From positions 1-10,603 of the forward strand of contig DJIE01000179.1 of the NCBI GenBank assembly GCA_002433465.1: 10,603 nt of DNA, written 5' to 3'. The notes under the pieces are model-generated. The model made no database searches, had not been told where the DNA came from, and saw only the letters and a list, made by a program, of their open reading frames with translations. The DNA is from Salinisphaera sp. UBA6602. GTDB taxonomy: Bacteria; Pseudomonadota; Gammaproteobacteria; Nevskiales; Salinisphaeraceae. Numbering within the stretch: the stretch's first letter is position 1; each line of letters opens with the position of its first letter. Shown one piece after another: positions 6,022 through 10,603 of this stretch. The position numbers were made by a program, and so were the translations under genes.

Positions 6022-7041
6022 GTGAAAGCCTATTTCGACCCGACCCAGAACGAGCATGTACCCAAGAGCTATCTGACCCGCGGACAGATGCGCGAACCGC
6101 AGGAAGTCCCGGCGCGCACGCCACCGCTGGTCGCCGCGCTCGAAGGCCTGGATATCGCGGTCGACAAGCCCGTCGACCACGGCATGAAAGTGATCTCCCA
6201 GGTGCACGACCTGGGCTATCTGCGCTTTCTCGAATCCGCGCACCGGCGCTGGATGGAGATCCCCGACGATTGGGGCAACGAAGTGATGTCGAACATCTTC
6301 GTGCGCTCGCCCAATCCGCTCAAGGGCATTCTTGCCGAGTCTGCGCGCTACCAGGCCGACGGCAGCTGCCCGATCGGCGAAGGCACCTGGAAAGCCGCCT
6401 ATGCCTCGGCCCAGACCGCATTGACCGCCGCCGACGACATCCTCGCCGGCGAGCGTTTTGCCTATGGCCTGTGCCGGCCGCCGGGTCATCACGCGCGCCG
6501 CGACGGCGCCGGCGGCTTTTGCTATCTCAACAACGCCGCCATCGCCGCCGAGGCCCTGCGCGACAAGTTCGATCGCGTGGCCGTGCTCGACCCGGACATG
6601 CACCACGGCCAGGGCATTCAGGAGATCTTCTGGGAGCGCGACGACGTGCTCTATATCTCCATTCACGGCGATCCGACCAACTTCTACCCGGTGGTCACCG
6701 GCCACGCGGATGAACGCGGCGCGGGCGCGGGCTACGGCTACAACATCAACCTGCCGATGCCGCACGGCTCGCCGGAAGAAACCTTCTTCGAAAAGCTCGA
6801 TGAAGCCGTGGCCGCCATCAAACTCTTCGGCGCCGACGTGCTGGTGCTGCCGCTGGGCTTCGATATCTACGAAAACGACCCGCAGGCCAAGGTCGCCGTC
6901 ACCAGCGAGGGTTTCGCCCGTATCGGTCGTGCCATGGCCGAACTGGATATGCCCGTGTGTGTCATCCAGGAAGGCGGCTACGACGTCGACCATTTGCAGG
7001 AAAACGCGCATCAGTTCTTTTCCGGGCTGCTCGGCCGATAA
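6022..7041 (+). CDS. HDAC-superfamily deacetylase, acetylpolyamine amidohydrolase-like
   Basis: The protein has 339 residues. GTG 6022 is chosen because GGAAGG (6009-6014) lies 7 nt upstream and the protein then starts, like known members, with MKAYFDP; the open frame extends further upstream only by entering the previous gene's terminator. It is a zinc-dependent hydrolase that removes acetyl groups from amines. The active site is complete: His156-His157 in RPPGHHA, zinc ligands Asp192 and His194 in DPDMHHGQG, third ligand Asp281 in LGFDIYENDP, and transition-state Tyr320 in QEGGYD. Length and alignment fit Mycoplana ramosa APAH (341 aa) almost without gaps. However, the acidic residues recalled there for polyamine contact (Glu17, Glu106, Glu117) align with Tyr17, Leu104 and Ser115 here, so the substrate may not be an acetylpolyamine. 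It follows the SSADH-like gene, which would suit polyamine breakdown, but a terminator separates them. Confidence 0.92.
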   Translation: MKAYFDPTQNEHVPKSYLTRGQMREPQEVPARTPPLVAALEGLDIAVDKPVDHGMKVISQVHDLGYLRFLESAHRRWMEIPDDWGNEVMSNIFVRSPNPLKGILAESARYQADGSCPIGEGTWKAAYASAQTALTAADDILAGERFAYGLCRPPGHHARRDGAGGFCYLNNAAIAAEALRDKFDRVAVLDPDMHHGQGIQEIFWERDDVLYISIHGDPTNFYPVVTGHADERGAGAGYGYNINLPMPHGSPEETFFEKLDEAVAAIKLFGADVLVLPLGFDIYENDPQAKVAVTSEGFARIGRAMAELDMPVCVIQEGGYDVDHLQENAHQFFSGLLGR

Positions 7042-7051
7042 AGACGGCGAA

Positions 7052-7076
7052 GGCGCCGGCGGCTCATGCCGGCGCC
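7052..7076. other. GC-rich hairpin after the HDAC-like gene
   Basis: GGCGCCGGC (7052-7060) and GCCGGCGCC (7068-7076) form a perfect 9-bp stem with a 7-nt loop, 11 nt after the stop codon. No U tract follows directly; TTTT occurs only at 7093-7096. It may be a poor or rho-assisted terminator, a mRNA 3'-end stabiliser, or chance in GC-rich DNA. The remaining spacer up to galE (89 nt in all) shows no clear promoter. Confidence 0.45.
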
Positions 7077-7130
7077 ACCCCGCCGGGCCGCGTTTTGTAC
7101 AACGCCCACGGCTAAGACAGGATTCAGGCC

Positions 7131-8156
7131 ATGACGATGCTTCTGACCGGCGGCGCCGGCTATATCGGCTCCCATACCGCGCTCGTGCTGCTGCAGGCCG
7201 GCTATGACGTCGTCGTCTACGACAATCTCTCCAACGCCTCGCGCGAGTCGTTACGGCGCGTGGAACGACTGAGCGGGCGTTCCCTGACGTTCATCGAAGC
7301 CGATATTCGCGATACCGCGCGTCTGCAACAGGCCTTGACCGAGCATGGGGTCGATGCGGTGATTCATTTCGCCGGCCTCAAGGCCGTGGGCGAAAGCACC
7401 CAGAAGCCGCTGGCCTATTACGAAAACAACGTGGGCGGCACGCTTTCGCTGTGCGAAGCCATGCGCGGCGCCGACGTGCGCACGCTCGTGTTCAGCTCCT
7501 CGGCGACGGTCTATGCCGAATCCGACGTCATGCCCCTAACCGAGGCCGCGCCCACGGGGCGCCCGACCAACCCCTACGGCAGTTCCAAGCTGATGATCGA
7601 ATGGATCCTGCAGGATCTGCATGCCGCGAATCCGGACTGGTCGATCGCCATCCTGCGCTATTTCAACCCGGCGGGCGCGCATGAAAGCGGCGAGATTGGC
7701 GAGGACCCGAACGGCATTCCCAACAACCTGCTGCCCTTCGTGTCCCAGGTGGCGATCGGGCGCCTGCCCGAACTGTCGATCTATGGCGACGACTACCCCA
7801 CCCCGGACGGCACCGGCGTACGCGACTATATCCATGTCATGGATCTGGCCGAGGGCCATCTCAAGGCCGCCCGCGCTATCGCCAACGGGCCCGGCCTGCA
7901 TACCTGGAACCTGGGTGCCGGCAAGGGCCACTCGGTGCTCGAAGCCGTACGGGCGTTCGAACGCGTGAGCGGGCGCGAGGTGCCCTATCGCATCGTGGCC
8001 CGCCGCCCGGGCGATATCGCCCAGTGCTGGGCCAACCCGCACAAGGCCGAAACCGAGCTCGACTGGCACTGCCGGCGCAGCCTCGACGACATCATGGCCG
8101 ACGCCTGGCGCTGGCAGTCGAACAATCCGCAGGGTTACGGCAAGGGCTCGAACTGA
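7131..8156 (+). CDS. galE: UDP-glucose 4-epimerase
   Basis: This 341-residue protein aligns with E. coli GalE (338 aa) without visible gaps through residue 300. It interconverts UDP-glucose and UDP-galactose in the cytosol with tightly bound NAD, feeding galactose use and envelope polysaccharide synthesis. Motifs: NAD-binding GGAGYIG (7-13); DNLSN (31-35); HFAGLKAVGES (79-89); FSSSATVY (121-128) with catalytic Ser124; NPYGSSK (147-153) with Tyr149 and Lys153, at exactly the E. coli positions; LRYFNPAGAH; IPNNL (196-200); and DGTGVRDYIHVMDLA. Position 299, Tyr in E. coli, is Cys here (codon TGC at 8025-8027), as in human GALE; this predicts a wider pocket that can take UDP-GlcNAc/UDP-GalNAc. 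ATG 7131 has AGGA at 7119-7122, 8 nt upstream; ATG 7137 is an alternative start. It lies 89 nt after the HDAC-like gene, so cotranscription is possible but unproved. Confidence 0.96.
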   Translation: MTMLLTGGAGYIGSHTALVLLQAGYDVVVYDNLSNASRESLRRVERLSGRSLTFIEADIRDTARLQQALTEHGVDAVIHFAGLKAVGESTQKPLAYYENNVGGTLSLCEAMRGADVRTLVFSSSATVYAESDVMPLTEAAPTGRPTNPYGSSKLMIEWILQDLHAANPDWSIAILRYFNPAGAHESGEIGEDPNGIPNNLLPFVSQVAIGRLPELSIYGDDYPTPDGTGVRDYIHVMDLAEGHLKAARAIANGPGLHTWNLGAGKGHSVLEAVRAFERVSGREVPYRIVARRPGDIAQCWANPHKAETELDWHCRRSLDDIMADAWRWQSNNPQGYGKGSN

Positions 8157-8203
8157 ACCCGCCGCCTTGCTTGGCCGGCGTGCGTGGCCGCGCCAGCCCT
8201 ACC

Positions 8204-8273
8204 GCGCCTGTCCGTACCGTATGTCCGTGAGCGCCTGCGTGCTGTTCACGGCACGGCACCATCGCGCCTGCGT
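8204..8273 (+). repeat. Short direct repeats in the galE-acyl-CoA oxidase spacer
   Basis: GCGCCTG occurs at 8204-8210 and as the longer GCGCCTGCGT at 8231-8240 and 8264-8273, with start-to-start spacings of 27 and 33 bp. They sit just upstream of the candidate acyl-CoA oxidase promoter and could be binding sites, but such GC-rich words also recur by chance. No intrinsic terminator for galE is visible in this 177-nt spacer. Confidence 0.25.
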
Positions 8274-8295
8274 TGCATCGGATTCGCGCCGTTTT

Positions 8296-8304
8296 TGGTA
8301 CAAA
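8296..8304 (+). promoter_or_regulatory. Candidate extended -10 promoter for the acyl-CoA oxidase gene
   Basis: TGGTACAAA reads as an extended -10 element (TG, one base, then TACAAA, 4/6 match to TATAAT). A TTGCAT at 8273-8278 is 20 nt upstream, too far for an ideal -35. Transcription would begin near 8311, leaving a leader of about 23 nt with GAAG (8323-8326) as ribosome site before ATG 8334. Confidence 0.3.
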
Positions 8305-8333
8305 GGAGTACCCGCCCTATCTGAAGACGTTTC

Positions 8334-10603
8334 ATGTCACAGCGCACCGATGCCCTAGTCGAGGATACCGAACTCCAACCGCTGCTCCCGGTGATTTATA
8401 TCGCCTGGTCGGACGGTACGCTCGCACAGGAAGAATCTGCATACATCGAGTCCATGGCCGGGCAGTTGCCGGGCATCGATACACAGACGCGTAAAACGCT
8501 CGATGCATGGCTGGACGCGGCCAATCCGCCCAATGCGACCGAACTGGCCCGCCTGCGCCGGCGTATTCGCGAGCAGGTCGGTCGCCGCCAGCCCTCGCTG
8601 ACCGCGATGAGCGATGCAATGGGCGGCAGCGCTAACGGCGAGTTCAACAAAGCTGTAGCCGACTATGCCCGCGAATATGGCGTGAGCGGCATGGGCGTGT
8701 CCGCCGAGATCTTTCAGGACACCGGCGAGCCGGTCGACCAGAGCCGCAACGAGCCGGAGCCGAGCTTCGACGCGGACAAGCTGCGCGGCATTCTGGAAGG
8801 CGACTACGCGACGAAATGGCAGGAGGTGCGCGACGCCCTGGCCGACGACATCTTCACTTACAGCACTGGCGAGTCCGAGGAAAGCCAGCGCGCGACGGTG
8901 CTGCGCTGGCTGAAATATCTGGCGACCGAAAAACAGGACATCGCCATTGGCGCCATGCCCGAAAGCGTGGGCGGCGAAGGCGATATGGCCGGCTTCATCC
9001 ATGTGTTCCAGGCCCTGGCCATGTTCGACCTGAGCCTGGTGGTGAAATTCGGCGTGCAGTTCGGCCTGTTCGGCGGCAGCATCATCTTTCTGGGCAACGA
9101 CGAGCACCATAAAAAGTACTTGCCGGATATCGCCTCGGGCAAGCTGCTTGGCGGCTTTGCGATGACGGAATCCGGCCACGGGTCGAACGTACAGGAAGTC
9201 GAGACCACCGCCACCTTCGACCCCGACACCGACGAGTTCGTCATCAATACGCCGACCATGTCGGCCCGCAAGGAGTGGATCGGCAACGCCGCTCGCGACG
9301 GCCATGCGGTGACCCTGTTCGCCCAGCTGGCCACCGGCGGCGAGAACTACGGCGTACACGCCTTCGTCGTGCCCATTCGCACTGATGACGGCGAGCCCGC
9401 ACCGGGCGTGCGTATCGAGGACTGTGGCTCCAAGATGGGCCTGGACGGCGTCGACAACGGCCGGCTGTACTTCGACAACGTGCGCATCCCGCGCGAGAAC
9501 CTGCTCGATCGCTATGCCAGCGTGGCCGAGAACGGCGACTACGACAGCCCGATTTCCGGCAGCAACAAGCGCTTTTTCACCATGCTGGGTACGCTGGTGG
9601 GCGGGCGTATCAGCGTGGGCGCGGCCTCGGTCACGGCCGCCAAGAAGTCCCTTGCGATCGCGACCCGCTATGCCACCGTGCGACGCCAGTTCGGCGGCGA
9701 CGATGGCAGTGAGCTGCGCATCATCGACTACAAGGCGCACCAGATGCGCCTGTTCCCGGCGATCGCCCATACCTATGCCATGCATTTCGCCGCCTTCGAT
9801 CTGATCGAGCGTTTCCGCGATCGCACCGAGAAGACCGCACGCGAGGTGGAAACCCTGGCCGCCGGCATCAAGTCGATGGCCTCCTGGCATGCCATCGATG
9901 CCACCCAGACCGCACGCGAATGCTGTGGCGGGCTGGGCTTTCTGGCCGAAAACCAGATCGCGACCATTCGTCGCGATATCGACGTATTCGCCACCTTCGA
10001 GGGCGACAACACCGTACTGCTCAACCTGGTATCGAAGAACCGCCTGGCCAGCTTCGCCAAGGGCTTTGAACAGAATCTGGCGCTGACCCTGGTGCGCGAG
10101 CTCACCAGCATGGCCCGGACCGAACTGATCGATATCAACCCGTTGACGGCACGCAAGACCGACGAGGATCACCTGCGCAGCGCCGATTTCCATCTCGAAC
10201 TGCTCAAGTTGCGCAAGCACAACCTGCTGGTCGCCGCTTCGCGCCGGCTGTTCAAACGCATCAAGCAGGACGACATGGAGCCGTTCATGGCGTTCAGCGA
10301 TATCCAGGACCACATGATGGCTTTCGCCCATGCCGATATGCATCACCATATCGCCCAGGTGTTCGCCGATGCCGTCGAACCGCTGGCCGACGGCCCGGAG
10401 AAGCAGGCCCTGGAGCGCATGCGCCAGCTTTCGGCCATCGACACGCTCTTGCAGCACGCCGAGTGGTATCTGACCTACGGCTATATCTCCTCGGGCAAGT
10501 ACAAGGCGCTGCGTAACCTGCGCGGGGCCATGCTCGGCGAGATCCGCCCGGATGCGTTGGCGTACATTGAAGCCTTCGGCATTCCCGACGAACTGCTCTC
10601 GGC
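8334..10603 (+). CDS. Acyl-CoA oxidase / acyl-CoA dehydrogenase-family protein with TerB-like N-terminus (3' truncated by window)
   Basis: The frame is open from ATG 8334 to the right edge (756 codons, no stop). In-frame TGA at 8322-8324 makes 8334 the earliest ATG start; GAAG at 8323-8326 is a modest ribosome site. Residues 13-80 resemble a TerB-like helical domain (LPVIYIAWSDGTLAQEE). Residues about 150-590 are the FAD flavoprotein core: MTESGHGSNV (277-286), TTATFDPDTDEFVI (291-304), a KMGLDGVDNG loop (367-376), RYATVRRQFG (445-454), CCGGLGFLAENQ (530-541) and TFEGDNTVLL (554-563), with Glu556 matching the catalytic Glu421 of rat peroxisomal acyl-CoA oxidase. The rest is the C-terminal acyl-CoA oxidase domain. 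The long size and GHGSN/FEGDN signatures favour an oxidase (acyl-CoA plus O2 to trans-2-enoyl-CoA plus H2O2) over a ~380-residue dehydrogenase, though bacterial members are often annotated as dehydrogenases. The expected pathway is fatty acid beta-oxidation. By family length, little of the C-terminus should be missing. Confidence 0.92.
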   Translation, partial: MSQRTDALVEDTELQPLLPVIYIAWSDGTLAQEESAYIESMAGQLPGIDTQTRKTLDAWLDAANPPNATELARLRRRIREQVGRRQPSLTAMSDAMGGSANGEFNKAVADYAREYGVSGMGVSAEIFQDTGEPVDQSRNEPEPSFDADKLRGILEGDYATKWQEVRDALADDIFTYSTGESEESQRATVLRWLKYLATEKQDIAIGAMPESVGGEGDMAGFIHVFQALAMFDLSLVVKFGVQFGLFGGSIIFLGNDEHHKKYLPDIASGKLLGGFAMTESGHGSNVQEVETTATFDPDTDEFVINTPTMSARKEWIGNAARDGHAVTLFAQLATGGENYGVHAFVVPIRTDDGEPAPGVRIEDCGSKMGLDGVDNGRLYFDNVRIPRENLLDRYASVAENGDYDSPISGSNKRFFTMLGTLVGGRISVGAASVTAAKKSLAIATRYATVRRQFGGDDGSELRIIDYKAHQMRLFPAIAHTYAMHFAAFDLIERFRDRTEKTAREVETLAAGIKSMASWHAIDATQTARECCGGLGFLAENQIATIRRDIDVFATFEGDNTVLLNLVSKNRLASFAKGFEQNLALTLVRELTSMARTELIDINPLTARKTDEDHLRSADFHLELLKLRKHNLLVAASRRLFKRIKQDDMEPFMAFSDIQDHMMAFAHADMHHHIAQVFADAVEPLADGPEKQALERMRQLSAIDTLLQHAEWYLTYGYISSGKYKALRNLRGAMLGEIRPDALAYIEAFGIPDELLS

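Noticed and set aside
7090..7105. Small GCGTT-TTGTAC-AACGC hairpin with an 8-bp palindrome upstream of galE
   Set aside because: The stem is only 5 bp and there is no U tract or clear promoter overlap, so it does not rise above chance.
8355..10457. A 700-codon open frame on the minus strand across the acyl-CoA oxidase gene
   Set aside because: It is in exact codon register with the plus-strand gene. Antisense stops need forward TTA, CTA or TCA codons, which are rare in this GC-rich gene; the first CTA (codon 8, at 8355) is precisely where it ends. Its translation has no recognisable family.
1..10603. Search for tRNA/rRNA genes, CRISPR arrays, insertion sequences, toxin-antitoxin pairs or phage genes
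   Set aside because: No repeat array, transposase motif, terminal inverted repeats or cloverleaf-like sequence was seen; the genes are housekeeping or metabolic types with uniform composition.

Overview
The window is a GC-rich, densely coded bacterial chromosomal segment. It has seven genes, short spacers, Shine-Dalgarno-led starts and rho-independent terminators. Gene content (a CFA-like methyltransferase, a bacterial acyl-CoA oxidase, an acetylpolyamine amidohydrolase-like HDAC protein, an E. coli-type GalE) and codon bias suggest a gammaproteobacterium, possibly halophilic or marine such as Salinisphaera. That placement is inference; there is no rRNA or marker gene to prove it. I see no mobile element, tRNA, CRISPR array or phage gene.

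Layout. (1) 2-1710, plus strand: the 3' part of a cyclopropane-fatty-acid-synthase-like SAM methyltransferase, then 8 nt later a small exported protein of unknown function; the two form an operon ended by a bidirectional terminator (1715-1753). (2) 1776-3020, minus strand: a class I/II PLP aminotransferase that converges on that terminator. It is divergent from (3) a D-2-hydroxyacid dehydrogenase (3217-4245, plus). The region between them holds candidate promoters in both directions and an inverted repeat. (4) 4394-5842: a succinate-semialdehyde dehydrogenase-family enzyme, preceded by a 20-bp perfect-arm dyad and followed by a textbook terminator. (5) 6022-7041: an HDAC-superfamily, acetylpolyamine amidohydrolase-like enzyme with a GTG start. 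(6) 7131-8156: galE. (7) 8334 to the right edge: a large acyl-CoA oxidase, cut by the window, with a TerB-like N-terminal extension.

How the genes may fit together. The aminotransferase/hydroxyacid dehydrogenase pair could interconvert amino acid, 2-oxo acid and 2-hydroxy acid. The SSADH-like and APAH-like genes are neighbours in a way that recalls acetylpolyamine to GABA to succinate catabolism. However, a strong terminator separates them, and in both enzymes residues tied to the named substrate are replaced, so that reading is tentative. GalE makes UDP-galactose for envelope sugars, and its gatekeeper residue is Cys, which predicts activity on N-acetylated sugars too. The methyltransferase and the acyl-CoA oxidase point to lipid metabolism.

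The most interesting signals are residue-level departures inside otherwise ordinary families: GalE Cys299, loss of the acidic polyamine-binding residues in the HDAC-like protein, altered substrate residues in the SSADH-like protein, and the TerB-like/acyl-CoA oxidase fusion. I did not find a wholly new multi-gene system.
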